DNA of 55,284 nucleotides, from the NCBI RefSeq assembly GCF_002953255.1, contig NZ_CP026498.1:7096644-7151927 (forward strand), written 5' to 3'. Of the stretch, positions 7,368-15,132 are shown piece by piece. A program made the translations under genes and the position numbers. The DNA is from Streptomyces sp. CB01881 (GTDB taxonomy: Bacteria; Actinomycetota; Actinomycetes; Streptomycetales; Streptomycetaceae). The notes under the pieces were generated by a model, which worked only from the letters and a program-made list of their open reading frames with translations, was not told where the DNA came from and searched no databases. Every line of letters starts with the position of its first letter. The stretch's first letter is position 1.

Positions 7368-8309
7368 ATGTCCACTGACACCCGCACCACGACGTCGCCC
7401 GCGTCCACGACGACGCTCACGTCGCTCGCGTCGGCCACGTCGGCCACGTCGGCCACGTCGATCACGTCGCTCGCGCCGCTTCGGGAGCGGGCGCTGCGGC
7501 TGCGGGCGCTGGTGGCGGACGGGGCGCCCGGCGGGGTGCTCGTCCTGCCGAACGCCTGGGACGCCGGCAGCGCCGCCGTGATCGCCTCGGCCGGTGCGGC
7601 TGCGATCGCCTCCACCAGCGGCGGCGTCTCCTGGTCGCTCGGCCGCGGCGACGGCCAGCAGCTCGGCCGGCCGGAGGCGGTCGAGGCGGCCCGCCGGATC
7701 GCCGCCGCCGTCGACCTGCCGGTGACCGTCGACGCCGAGGGCGGCTACGGCCCGCAGCCCGCCGACGTCGCGGACACCGTCCGGGCGCTGATCGGCGCGG
7801 GCGCGGTCGGCGTCAACCTGGAGGACTCGACCGCCCCCGGCGGCCCGCTCTTCCCGGTGGCCGAGCAGGCCGCCCGGCTGGGCGCCGCCCGGGAGGCCGC
7901 CGCCGGGGCGGGGCTGCCGGAGCTGGTGGTGAACGCCCGGACGGACGTCTTCCTGTTCGGGATCGGCCCGGCCGAGGGCCGGCTCGACGACGTGCTGGCC
8001 CGCGCGGCGGCGTACGCGGAGGCCGGTGCGGACGGCCTCTTCGTTCCCGGGCTGCTCGACCTCGACGCGCTCGCCCGGCTCTGCGCCGCGTCCCCGCTGC
8101 CGGTGAACGCGATGGCGGTCCCCGGCGGTCCGGCCGTGGCCGAACTCGCCGCCGCCGGGGTGCGGCGGATCAGCGTCGGCACCGGCCTGGCCCAGGTCGC
8201 GTACACCGCGGCCCGCCGGGCCGCCGCCGAGCTGCTCGGCGCGGGCACCCTGACGGAGCTGGACGGCGCGCTGGGCTTCGGCGAACTGGATGCGCTGTAC
8301 CGGCGCTGA
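7368..8309 (+). CDS. Isocitrate lyase/PEP mutase-family enzyme
   Basis: A 313-aa TIM-barrel protein of the PEP mutase/ICL superfamily. The segments LPNAWDAGSA, STSGGVSWSLGRGDG, TVDAEGGYG (Mg-binding acidic cluster) and GVNLEDS appear in family order; C-C bond lyase or phosphonate activity is possible but the substrate is unknown. The catalytic cysteine motif KxCG of isocitrate lyase is absent, favouring the divergent actinobacterial subgroup. The first 35 residues are Thr/Ser/Ala-rich, encoded by a 9-bp tandem repeat, and are probably disordered; the true start could be later. It ends at a strong terminator. Confidence 0.8.
   Translation: MSTDTRTTTSPASTTTLTSLASATSATSATSITSLAPLRERALRLRALVADGAPGGVLVLPNAWDAGSAAVIASAGAAAIASTSGGVSWSLGRGDGQQLGRPEAVEAARRIAAAVDLPVTVDAEGGYGPQPADVADTVRALIGAGAVGVNLEDSTAPGGPLFPVAEQAARLGAAREAAAGAGLPELVVNARTDVFLFGIGPAEGRLDDVLARAAAYAEAGADGLFVPGLLDLDALARLCAASPLPVNAMAVPGGPAVAELAAAGVRRISVGTGLAQVAYTAARRAAAELLGAGTLTELDGALGFGELDALYRR
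7430..7465 (+). repeat. 9-bp tandem repeat GTCGGCCAC inside a coding N-terminus
   Basis: Three exact units and one degenerate unit encode repeated Thr-Ser-Ala triplets in the N-terminal tail of the PEP-mutase-like protein. Slippage would change the tail length in steps of three residues without a frameshift. Confidence 0.75.
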
Positions 8310-8327
8310 GCCGGACGCCCTCGACAG

Positions 8328-8370
8328 GGGTGTGCCCCGGCGCCCACGGGGGAGGCGCCGGGGCACACCC
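8328..8370. terminator. Strong terminator hairpin (17-bp stem)
   Basis: GGGTGTGCCCCGGCGCC and its exact complement flank a 9-nt loop. It lies 19 bp after the PEP-mutase-like gene and, from the other side, 12 bp beyond the stop of the broken minus-strand gene ending at 8382, so it can serve both. Confidence 0.85.
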
Positions 8371-8381
8371 GGCTGCCTCGG

Positions 8382-8569
8382 TCAGAACTCGCCCGGCTCC
8401 GGCAGGGCGGCCGGCCCGGACGAACCGTCGGCCGCGGCGGGCGGTCCGAGCAGGCGTCGCACCGCCCGCCGGGCGCGCTCGCCGGCGGACCCGTTCCGGT
8501 GGAGCCGTCCCGGTGGAGTCGGCGGGCGTGGTCGAGAGTCGGCACCTGCCCGGTCAGCTCGCAGACCAC
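8382..8569 (-). pseudogene. Small gene apparently frameshifted by a 14-bp tandem duplication
   Basis: Just after the MarR stop a GTG at 8569 opens VVCELTGQVPTLDHARRLHR in one frame. Across a tandem 14-bp duplication (8491-8504 and 8505-8518) the coding-like signal moves to another frame reading RLHRNGSAGERARRAVRRLL and ending PEPGEF at TGA 8382-8384, right before a terminator. Both segments have the GC-rich third positions of real genes, and the duplicated RLHR words meet exactly at the repeat. Removing one repeat copy would give a continuous protein of about 57 aa in the MarR operon. No family is recognised. It could also be two unrelated frames. Confidence 0.4.
8491..8518. repeat. 14-bp tandem duplication CCGT(T/C)CCGGTGGAG
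   Basis: Two adjacent copies differ at one base. As 14 is not a multiple of three, the duplication shifts the reading frame of the small minus-strand gene that spans it. Confidence 0.8.
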
Positions 8570-8574
8570 CTGCT

Positions 8575-9147
8575 CTACTCCTGCTCCGGCGCCTCGGCCA
8601 GGCGTCGGAGCAGGGCGCTCAGCGCGCGGCCGTCCAGTCCCGCGGCCGGCGCGTCGCCCGGCCCGGCGCCCGGGCGGTCCGCCGGGCCGCCCGGCTGTTC
8701 CGCGGGCCGGAAGAAGGCCGCGTCCACCCGCTCCACCTCGACGATGGCGGCCTGCGCGAGTTCCGCCCCGCGCGGGGTGATCCGCAGCCGGCGCGCGCGG
8801 GTGTCCTGCGGGTCCGTCTCACGGTCCAGCAGGCCCTTGGCCTCCAGCTTCCGCACCAGTTGCGAGGTCATCTTCACGTCGGTCCCGGCCTGCCGGGCCA
8901 GCGTCTGCTGGTTGGGCACCGTGCCCTGCTCGTTGAGCCACCAGGCACAGGAGAGCAGGACGAACTGTGCATGCGTCAGGTCGAACGGCGCCAGGGCCGC
9001 CGCGATCCGCCGCTGCCAGCGCAGCGTCGCGTGCCAGAGCCAGAACCCGGGGCTGTAGTCCGGTCCGTCGATGCCCCCGGCACCCCGGGTATCCCCGGCG
9101 CTCCCGGCATCCCCGGCGTTCCTCCGCCCGTCCGTCGCGCCGCTCAT
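8575..9147 (-). CDS. MarR-family transcriptional regulator
   Basis: A 190-aa winged-helix regulator. The core (about residues 35-150) contains LTHAQFVLLSCAWWL, the recognition region NQQTLARQAGTDVKMTSQLVRKLEAKGL and the wing DPQDTRARRLRITPRG. The first 30 residues are a Gly/Ala/Asp-rich tail and the C-terminal 40 residues are longer than the usual MarR length of about 150. Its ATG overlaps the stop of the SRPBCC gene upstream in the operon (ATGA). MarR proteins usually repress their own operon in response to a small ligand; a candidate operator lies upstream of the SRPBCC start at 9637-9648. Confidence 0.88.
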   Translation of the reverse strand: MSGATDGRRNAGDAGSAGDTRGAGGIDGPDYSPGFWLWHATLRWQRRIAAALAPFDLTHAQFVLLSCAWWLNEQGTVPNQQTLARQAGTDVKMTSQLVRKLEAKGLLDRETDPQDTRARRLRITPRGAELAQAAIVEVERVDAAFFRPAEQPGGPADRPGAGPGDAPAAGLDGRALSALLRRLAEAPEQE

Positions 9148-9578
9148 GCGCCGGTCCCGGTGTCCCGGGCGGCGTACGCGAACAGGGCGGCCATCGCCTC
9201 GGGGAAGTCCTCCGTGATGGCTGGGCCGAGCTCCGGTCCGATCTCGTCGGCGGCCGGGCCCGAGATCTCCAGCCGGTGCACCACCCGCGTGCCGCCGCCC
9301 GTGAGCGGGCTCAGCGCGTGGCTGAAGCGCAGCTCGACCCCGCCGAACTCGGTCCGGTCGGCATACAGCGCGTTCTCCTCGATCGCCGTGATCACCGAGA
9401 CGATCGGCTCCTGCCCCTTCGGCGTCATCGAAACCCTGCTGCCCACCTCGAAGGGCCCGAGCAGCGACACGACCTCCATCGAGCCGTCCCAGCGCGCCCA
9501 GCCGTCGAGGTCCCGCAGGACCGCCCAGACCGCCTCCGGCGCCGCTGCCGTCTCACCCGTGTACTCGTGGCTCCACAT
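9144..9578 (-). CDS. SRPBCC (START/Bet v1-like) ligand-binding protein
   Basis: A 144-aa single-domain protein of the polyketide cyclase/dehydrase SRPBCC superfamily: MWSHEYTGETAAAPEAVWAVLRDLDGWARWD opens the fold, and GTRVVHRLEI and a long C-terminal helix close it. These proteins bind hydrophobic ligands in a deep cavity. It is the first gene of an operon with a MarR regulator. The ATG at 9578 is preferred because GAGGGG is 9 nt upstream; the alternative ATG at 9587 would lie directly against that ribosome site. The ligand is unknown; it may be the inducer of the MarR protein or its target. Confidence 0.85.
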   Translation of the reverse strand: MWSHEYTGETAAAPEAVWAVLRDLDGWARWDGSMEVVSLLGPFEVGSRVSMTPKGQEPIVSVITAIEENALYADRTEFGGVELRFSHALSPLTGGGTRVVHRLEISGPAADEIGPELGPAITEDFPEAMAALFAYAARDTGTGA

Positions 9579-9917
9579 GGTCTGCATCCCCTCGTTCCGA
9601 GCCCGCCCCCTCGGCAGTTGCTCTACGCGCAGACTATCGTCGCGACGACTAATTTCACAAGGGGTCGAGGCCCGAGGAGCATCCATCGGCGGCCGCTTGC
9701 GACGACGCACGTGCCGCCTTGCCGGGGGGGTACGTCGCTGAGCAGCGGCGGAACGGCTCGACGGCGAACCTCGCCACCACCGCGAAGACCGGGGGACAAC
9801 CCCACCGCTCCCGGGCCTGCTGCCCGGAGCGTGTGTCCACCGGCTACCACCGTGGTCCGATGGATCTTCGATGAGCAGGCTGGACGCGTACGCATTTCCG
9901 AGCAAAGGGAACGTTCC
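9579..9917. other. Divergent intergenic region, SRPBCC-MarR operon and trypsin gene
   Basis: No gene is supported in these 339 bp. The region holds a 12-bp palindrome near the SRPBCC gene, a run of seven Gs at about 9724-9730, and an AT-richer stretch before the trypsin GTG with the ribosome site AAAGGGA. Confidence 0.5.
9637..9648. promoter_or_regulatory. Candidate MarR operator palindrome TCGTCGCGACGA
   Basis: A perfect 12-bp palindrome flanked by TA-rich ends (CTA on the left, CTAAT on the right) lies 59 bp upstream of the SRPBCC start. MarR operators are typically 12-20 bp palindromes overlapping the promoter of the operon they control. Confidence 0.5.
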
Positions 9918-10886
9918 GTGTTCAGCTTGAAGTCGTCGTCTCGTCGCCGTACTGCCCGCACCGCCGCCGTCGGTGCTCTCGCTCTCGCCGCCTGCGCCAC
10001 CCTCATGGCGGGCAGTGCCGGTGCGATCGTCAACGGTGGCGACTCCACCGAGAGCTACCCGTTCATGGCGACGATCCCGGAGTCGGCCCCCACCCTCGGT
10101 CTGCTGGACGGCAACTGCGGGGCGTCGCTGATCGACCGGCAGTGGGTGCTGACGGCGGCACACTGCGTCACGGGCGAGGGCCTTGAGCTGGAGGGGATCG
10201 TCCGGGTCGGCAGCGACCAGCGGAAGACCGGGGGCACCGTCCGGAAGATCGACCGGACCTTCGTCCACCCCGGCTACCTGAACGGCGAGTCGAAGGCCGC
10301 CAACAAGGACGACCTTGCGCTGGTCCGTCTCGACCGACCGGTCACCGAGCAGCCCGTCAGGATCGCCGGGCAGGCGGGGCGGCCGGGCACCCCGACCCGG
10401 CTCCTCGGCTTCGGCACCACCGCCGACGGTCAGTTCAAGTTCCCGGACCGGCTCCAGGAGCTGAACACCCGCCTGGGCGCCGAGTCGGAGTGCGCACCCG
10501 GCTACGCGGGCCCGACCCGGCTGTGCACGATCAGCTCCACGCCCAAGGCCATGGCGTGCTTCGGGGACTCCGGCGGCCCGCAGCTCCAGAAGGGCCGGGA
10601 CGAACGGTGGGAGCTCGTCGGGGTCACCTCGGGCCCCGGGGCCCCGAAGGTGCCGTGCTCCGCAGGACCGGGGCTCTACACCAGCGCGCCCGCCTACGCG
10701 GACTGGATCCGGAGGACCATGAAGGCCAACAGCGCCCAAGCGCCCGCGGAAAGCGGCTCCGACCTCGCCGAGACCGGCACGGACGGCAGCGTCGCAGTGC
10801 TCGCCGGCGTGGCCGCGGTGCTGGTCCTCGCCGGTGGCGGCACCACTGTCGCGCTGCGCCGCAGGGAGGCTCACCGTGCCGCCTGA
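9918..10886 (+). CDS. Secreted trypsin-like serine protease with LAETG sortase-type tail
   Basis: A 322-aa chymotrypsin-fold (S1) protease. A twin-Arg-like basic start and hydrophobic core form a signal peptide ending SAGA; cleavage there would expose IVNGG, the mature trypsin N-terminus, without a propeptide. The triad is H82 (TAAHC), D132 (DDLAL) and S218 (GDSGGP), with two to three cysteine pairs. Residues 283-287 are LAETG, followed by a hydrophobic helix (about 291-311) and RRRE. This matches the class E sortase signal LAXTG of actinobacteria, so the enzyme is probably anchored to the cell wall. The GTG at 9918 follows AAAGGGA. Confidence 0.88.
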   Translation: MFSLKSSSRRRTARTAAVGALALAACATLMAGSAGAIVNGGDSTESYPFMATIPESAPTLGLLDGNCGASLIDRQWVLTAAHCVTGEGLELEGIVRVGSDQRKTGGTVRKIDRTFVHPGYLNGESKAANKDDLALVRLDRPVTEQPVRIAGQAGRPGTPTRLLGFGTTADGQFKFPDRLQELNTRLGAESECAPGYAGPTRLCTISSTPKAMACFGDSGGPQLQKGRDERWELVGVTSGPGAPKVPCSAGPGLYTSAPAYADWIRRTMKANSAQAPAESGSDLAETGTDGSVAVLAGVAAVLVLAGGGTTVALRRREAHRAA

Positions 10887-10954
10887 CGCGCCGTCCGGAC
10901 AGGCGCCGGCGAGTACTGGTACCGATGTCGTCGCGGCCTGCGTGCAGCCAGGAG

Positions 10955-10982
10955 GACCCCCGCCGGACAACCGGCGGGGGTC
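10955..10982 (+). terminator. Terminator hairpin after the trypsin gene
   Basis: GACCCCCGCCGG and its exact complement enclose the 4-nt loop ACAA, 69 bp after the protease stop. Confidence 0.75.
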
Positions 10983-11037
10983 GGACGGGGGTGTGGCGGA
11001 GGTCGGACGGGGGTGTGGCGGAGGTCGGACGGGGGTG
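10979..11037. repeat. 22-bp tandem repeat, 2.7 copies
   Basis: The unit GGTCGGACGGGGGTGTGGCG plus GA is repeated exactly at 10979-11000 and 11001-11022 and partly at 11023-11037. It lies between the trypsin terminator and the nth promoter; no coding role is seen. Confidence 0.8.
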
Positions 11038-11092
11038 CGTCGGGGGCTCGTCCATCGGTCGTGAAGTGCCCCCGGCCGTCGACCGGGCGGCG

Positions 11093-11098
11093 TAGCCT
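11093..11098 (+). promoter_or_regulatory. -10 hexamer TAGCCT of a probable leaderless nth promoter
   Basis: TAGCCT ends 6 nt before the ATG at 11105, which lacks a Shine-Dalgarno sequence. GTGAAG at 11071-11076 gives a weak -35 with a 16-bp spacer. Confidence 0.5.
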
Positions 11099-11104
11099 TC
11101 GGGC

Positions 11105-11992
11105 ATGGCAGAGAGCAAGGTCCGGAAGGCGGCCGCGCCGAAGGCGAAGTCCGCGGTGAAGGCAAAGCCCGCGGTGAAGCCGAGGAAGCCGGAGTCGCAC
11201 CTGGCGATGGTGCGGCGGGCACGGAAGATCAACCGGGAGCTGGCGGAGCTGTATCCGTACGCGCACCCGGAGCTGGACTTCGACAACCCGTTCGAGCTGC
11301 TGGTGGCCACCGTGCTGTCGGCGCAGACCACCGACCTGCGGGTGAACCAGACGACGCCCGCGCTGTTCGCGAAGTACCCGATGCCGGAGGACATGGCGGC
11401 GGCGGTGCCGGAGGAGCTGGAGGAGATCATCCGGCCGACCGGGTTCTTCCGGGCCAAGGCGAAGTCGCTGATCGGCCTCTCGATCGCCCTGCGGGACGAC
11501 TTCGGCGGCGAGGTCCCCGGTCGGCTGGCGGACCTGGTCACGCTCCCGGGCGTCGGCCGGAAGACCGCCAACGTGGTGCTGGGCAACGCGTTCGGTGTCC
11601 CGGGGATCACCGTGGACACCCACTTCGGCCGGCTGGCGCGGCGGTTCGGGTGGACGGCGGAGGAGGACCCGGAGAAGGTCGAGGCGGCCGTCGCGGAGAT
11701 CTTCCCGAAGTCGGAGTGGACGATGCTCTCCCACCGGGTGGTCTTCCACGGCCGGCGGATCTGCCACTCCCGCAAGCCGGCCTGTGGTGCCTGCCCGATC
11801 GCGCCGCTCTGTCCGTCGTACGGCGAGGGAGAGACGGATCCGGAGAAGGCGAAGAAGCTGCTCAAGTACGAGATGGGCGGACAGCCGGGCCAGCGGCTGC
11901 GGCCGCCCGCCGACTTCCCGGGCGAGGCGGCGGCGCGTGCCGACGCCGACGCGCACCAAGGGCAGGTCGCGGACCTGGCGGTGGCCCGGTGA
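11105..11992 (+). CDS. nth: Endonuclease III (DNA glycosylase/AP lyase)
   Basis: A 295-aa base-excision-repair enzyme. A Lys/Ala-rich N-terminal tail (residues 1-30) precedes the HhH-GPD domain: LPGVGRKTANVV (148-158) with catalytic K153, and VDTHFGRL with D171. The C-terminal 4Fe-4S cluster uses C220, C227, C230 and C236 (C-X6-C-X2-C-X5-C). It removes oxidised pyrimidines and cleaves the AP site. The tail of about 40 residues beyond the cluster is longer than in E. coli Nth (211 aa). The gene overlaps the NUDIX gene by 4 bp, so a damaged-nucleotide or CoA hydrolase is co-translated with it. Confidence 0.95.
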   Translation: MAESKVRKAAAPKAKSAVKAKPAVKPRKPESHLAMVRRARKINRELAELYPYAHPELDFDNPFELLVATVLSAQTTDLRVNQTTPALFAKYPMPEDMAAAVPEELEEIIRPTGFFRAKAKSLIGLSIALRDDFGGEVPGRLADLVTLPGVGRKTANVVLGNAFGVPGITVDTHFGRLARRFGWTAEEDPEKVEAAVAEIFPKSEWTMLSHRVVFHGRRICHSRKPACGACPIAPLCPSYGEGETDPEKAKKLLKYEMGGQPGQRLRPPADFPGEAAARADADAHQGQVADLAVAR

Positions 11993-12720
11993 CCGCGGGG
12001 ATCGAGCGGGAGGGCCTGCCGGGGTGGCTGGAGCCGGTCCGGGACGCCGCCGAGCGGGTGCTGCCCGAGCAGCTGAGCCGCTTCCTGCCGCCCGCCGAGG
12101 GCGGACGCGCCGCCGCCGTCCTGGTGCTCTTCGGCGAGGGTGAGGGCGGGCCGGACCTGCTGCTCATCGAGCGGGCCCGTTCGCTGCGCTCGCACGCCGG
12201 CCAGCCGTCCTTCCCCGGTGGCGCACTGGACCCGGAGGACGGGGACCCGGCGGGGCCCGGCCCGGTCGCGGCCGCGCTGCGCGAGGCGTGGGAGGAGACC
12301 GGCCTGGACCCGTCCGGGGTGCAGGTCTTCGCCGCCCTGCCCGCCCTCTACATCCCGGTCAGCCGCTTCGTGGTGACCCCGGTGCTGGGCTGGTGGCGCA
12401 CGGAGTCGCCGGTCAGGCCGGTGGACGCGGGCGAGACCGGCGCGGTGTTCCGGGTGCCGATCGCCGAGCTGACCGACCCGGCCAACCGGGTCCGGCTGCG
12501 CCACCCCTCCGGCCACCTCGGCCCGGCCTTCGCGGTCGCCGGCCGGCTGGTCTGGGGGTTCACCGCCGGGGTGATCGACCGGGTGCTGCACCACAGCGGC
12601 CTGGAGCTGCCCTGGGACACCTCCCGGACGGTCGACCTGTCCGACGACGCGATCGAACTGGTGCAGGGCGACCTCGACCGTTCCCGCGCGCTGCTGGGCG
12701 GCGACGCCAGGAAGACGTGA
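11989..12720 (+). CDS. NUDIX hydrolase, CoA diphosphatase-like (NudL)
   Basis: A 243-aa protein. It has both the UPF0035 CoA-diphosphatase signature LLLIERARSLRSHAGQPSFPGG-type segment (about residues 56-77) and a Nudix helix REAWEETGL. The family hydrolyses CoA and CoA esters to phosphopantetheine and 3',5'-ADP; that substrate is inferred from the signature. The GTG start overlaps the nth stop (GTGA). The C-terminal 70 residues carry HPSGHLGPAF and a VWGFTAGVIDRVL helix typical of NudL. Confidence 0.85.
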   Translation: MTAGIEREGLPGWLEPVRDAAERVLPEQLSRFLPPAEGGRAAAVLVLFGEGEGGPDLLLIERARSLRSHAGQPSFPGGALDPEDGDPAGPGPVAAALREAWEETGLDPSGVQVFAALPALYIPVSRFVVTPVLGWWRTESPVRPVDAGETGAVFRVPIAELTDPANRVRLRHPSGHLGPAFAVAGRLVWGFTAGVIDRVLHHSGLELPWDTSRTVDLSDDAIELVQGDLDRSRALLGGDARKT

Positions 12721-12955
12721 CCGGCCGACGGCCCGGCGGTCCGCACACCGGGCTGTGCGACGGTCCGTGCACCGGGTTGTCCGGCGGTCCGCAGGCCGCG
12801 CTGTCCGGCGGTCCGCGTGGCCGTCCGCACGGGTCCCGGGGCCGTCCCTACAGGTTCCGTCCCCGCGGTCCGTACAGTTGTTCACACGGCTACTGGAACG
12901 GCCGACCGCACGGCTCCCGGCACGGCCACCCGGCCGGTCGTGGGAGGGTGTCGGG
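12721..12955. repeat. Degenerate GTCCGGCGGTCCGC-type repeats upstream of marP
   Basis: The 235-bp gap between the NUDIX gene and marP consists largely of diverged short repeats around CGGTCCG(C/T). No gene is supported. The last 20 bp carry GGGAGGG, the marP ribosome binding site. Confidence 0.5.
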
Positions 12956-14140
12956 GTGAACGTCCTGGATCTGCTGCTGATCGCCGCCGCCGTGGGATTC
13001 GCCGTGTCGGGCTACCGGCAGGGCTTCGTGGTCGGCGTCATGTCGGTCCTCGGCTTCCTCGGCGGCGGCCTGATCGCAGTCCAACTGCTCCCGCTGCTGC
13101 TCGACCACCTCAGCCCCGGTACCACCGCTTCGGTGATCGCCGTCGTGGTGGTCATCGTGCTCGCGGCGATCGGCCAGGCGGTCACCACCCACTTCGGCTG
13201 GAAGCTGCGCGGCCACATCGACCGGCGCCCGGCCAAGGCGCTGGACGCGGCCGGCGGCGCGGTGGTCAACGTGATCTCAATGCTGCTGGTGGCCTGGCTG
13301 ATCGGGTCGGCGCTCGCCGGGACCTCCCTGCCGACCGTCTCCAAGCAGGTCCGCTCCTCGGCCGTGCTCGGCGGCGTCCAGGACGCCCTGCCGTCGGACG
13401 CGCCCAACTGGTTCTCCGACTTCTCCAAGGTGCTCGCCCGCAACGGCTTCCCGCAGGTCTTCAACCCCTTCGAGCACGAGCCGATCACCCAGGTCGACAC
13501 CCCCGACCCGGCGCTGGCCGCCAGCCCGGCGGTGGCCAGGGCCAAGCAGAGCCTGGTCAAGGTGGTCGGCACCGCCCCCTCCTGCGGCAAGACCCTGGAG
13601 GGCAGCGGTTTCGTCTACGCCCCGCACCGGGTGATGACCAACGCGCACGTGGTCGGCGGCGTCGACGAGCCCACCGTGCAGATCGGCGGCACCGGCCAGC
13701 TGTACGACGCGACCGTCGTCCGCTACGACTGGCAGCGCGACATCGCGATCCTGGACGTGCCCAAGCTCAACGCGCCCCCGCTCACCTTCGCGGGCGAGGC
13801 GAAGACCAACGACAGCGCGATCGTGGCGGGCTTCCCCGAGAACGGCTCGTTCAACGTCCAGCCGGCCCGTATCCGCGGCCGGATCCAGGCCAACGGCCCG
13901 GACATCTACCACCGCGGCCAGGTGGTCCGCGACGTCTACTCGGTGCGCTCGCTGGTCCGCCAGGGCAACAGCGGCGGCCCGCTGCTCACCCCGGACGGCC
14001 AGGTGTTCGGCGTGGTCTTCGCCAAGTCGCTCGACAGCGTGGACACCGGGTACGTGCTGACCGCCGCCGAGGTGCGCGAGGACGCGGCCCAGGGCAGTAC
14101 GGCGACCGGCAGGGTGGACACCCAGGGCTGCGCGCTCTGA
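12956..14140 (+). CDS. marP: MarP-type membrane serine protease with CvpA domain
   Basis: A 394-aa protein. An N-terminal colicin V production/CvpA domain has four hydrophobic segments (residues 1-125), followed by a linker and a chymotrypsin-fold periplasmic protease with H231 (TNAHVV), D262 (RDIAIL) and S339 (GNSGGP). Cysteines C210 and C392, the only two, match the pair that forms the activity-regulating disulfide of mycobacterial MarP, which supports acid and oxidative stress resistance. The GTG at 12956 follows GGGAGGG at 7 nt. It is on the same strand as nth and the NUDIX gene but 235 bp away. Confidence 0.92.
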   Translation: MNVLDLLLIAAAVGFAVSGYRQGFVVGVMSVLGFLGGGLIAVQLLPLLLDHLSPGTTASVIAVVVVIVLAAIGQAVTTHFGWKLRGHIDRRPAKALDAAGGAVVNVISMLLVAWLIGSALAGTSLPTVSKQVRSSAVLGGVQDALPSDAPNWFSDFSKVLARNGFPQVFNPFEHEPITQVDTPDPALAASPAVARAKQSLVKVVGTAPSCGKTLEGSGFVYAPHRVMTNAHVVGGVDEPTVQIGGTGQLYDATVVRYDWQRDIAILDVPKLNAPPLTFAGEAKTNDSAIVAGFPENGSFNVQPARIRGRIQANGPDIYHRGQVVRDVYSVRSLVRQGNSGGPLLTPDGQVFGVVFAKSLDSVDTGYVLTAAEVREDAAQGSTATGRVDTQGCAL

Positions 14141-14484
14141 GATGCGTGGGCGCACTCCGGCGCCCACCCAGGGGCGTGCGGCTCCGGCGGCGTCCGCGTC
14201 CACGTCCGCGTTTCCCGACCCGCCCACGGCGCTGTGTGCGGGTGCGCGCCGCTGCCGGACCTCGACCACCACGACGGGACGATCGCCGACTTCCCTCGGC
14301 CCCGTCTCCGAGCTCCTCTGCCGCGTCGCGACGTGGATCTCCGGGGCCACGCCGGGCCGACTGCCGTACGCGGTGGCGCCGGGTACGCCGGCGCACCTGC
14401 TGGGCGACGGCCTGGCCGAGCAGGGCGCTGACCGTGACGGGCGGCGCTGGCCGAGCAGGGCGCTGACCGTGACGGGCGCTGACC
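14141..14484. other. Gene-poor interval after marP
   Basis: No gene is supported in these 344 bp. The first third is rich in CGTCCGCGTCC-type words. Part of a plus frame near 14330-14420 has coding-like third positions (ATPGRLPYAVAPGTPAHLLG) but no start or end that makes a gene; it may be a decayed remnant. Confidence 0.4.
14412..14478. repeat. Two direct copies of a 32-bp sequence
   Basis: 14412-14443 and 14447-14478 are identical (CTGGCCGAGCAGGGCGCTGA and the following 12 bases) with a 3-bp spacer, and a partial third copy CTGACCGTGA follows. The duplication breaks the coding-like frame that runs toward 14485. Confidence 0.8.
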
Positions 14485-14787
14485 GTGAAGGGTGCGCCGC
14501 TGCTCTGGCCGCACAAGGAGCGCTACGAGGTGGTGCTGATCAAGCGCAGTGGCGACGACGTCGGGACCAGGGTGTTGGTGCCGATCATGTCGATGGCCGC
14601 CTTCGTGCTGCTCTGGTTCACAGCGGTGCCGCCGGCGGTGGTGAACCGACCCGCTTCAGGGGCCGGCCTGCCGCCAAGGGCGCGCGGCGCGGGGCCTCAG
14701 GTCTCGCGCCGCAGCCGTGCGCCCACCCAGCGGGCGCGGCGGCCGAGGATGTGCGGGATGCCGAGCTGGCGCTGCGCCGAGCGCTGA
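14485..14787 (+). CDS. Small membrane protein or remnant, function unknown
   Basis: The frame starts GTG AAG GGT at 14485 without a good ribosome site. Its first 55 codons have strong GC-biased third positions and encode a basic segment (WPHKERYEVVLIKRSG) followed by one hydrophobic helix (TRVLVPIMSMAAFVLLWF). Codon quality then falls and the 3' half overlaps the minus-strand gene at 14697-14906. The upstream 32-bp duplication suggests the gene lost its original N-terminus. No family is recognised. Confidence 0.3.
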   Translation: MKGAPLLWPHKERYEVVLIKRSGDDVGTRVLVPIMSMAAFVLLWFTAVPPAVVNRPASGAGLPPRARGAGPQVSRRSRAPTQRARRPRMCGMPSWRCAER

Positions 14788-14906
14788 CGGCGGTCCATAC
14801 CGTCGTATCCGAGGTCGTCCGCCCAGTCGGGGCGGTGTCCGGACCTCTGCGAGCTGTTGTGGCGTCGGCCGCGTGGAGCGCTGTCGCGATCGGGCATCCA
14901 GGTCAT
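14697..14906 (-). CDS. Small hypothetical basic protein
   Basis: A 69-aa protein from ATG 14906 (or 66 aa from ATG 14897), starting MTWMPDRDSAPRG and ending VGARLRRET. It is rich in Arg and Asp, with GYDGMDRRQRSAQRQLGIP in the middle; no signal peptide or membrane segment is seen. Third positions are about 85-90 percent G or C, supporting coding. On the minus strand TTGCGC and TAGGAC with a 16-bp spacer near 14990-14960 form a possible promoter. No family or function is recognised. Confidence 0.5.
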   Translation of the reverse strand: MTWMPDRDSAPRGRRHNSSQRSGHRPDWADDLGYDGMDRRQRSAQRQLGIPHILGRRARWVGARLRRET

Positions 14907-15132
14907 ACCGCAATGGATGCCCCTGGGCCGGTCGGCGTAACCGCCTGCACAGGTGCCAACTTGTCCTATGCGTTTGTCATATGAGCGCAACATCAAAGGA
15001 GTTGGGACCTACGGCCCTGGGCAGGACGCGACCCGCACTCATCCCGTCGGCGGCGGAGCCCGGTCCCGACGGGTTTCTGGCGGCGGGCCGCCGATGGCCG
15101 GTTTCCCCGGGGCCGGTCTTCCGGTGACCGGT

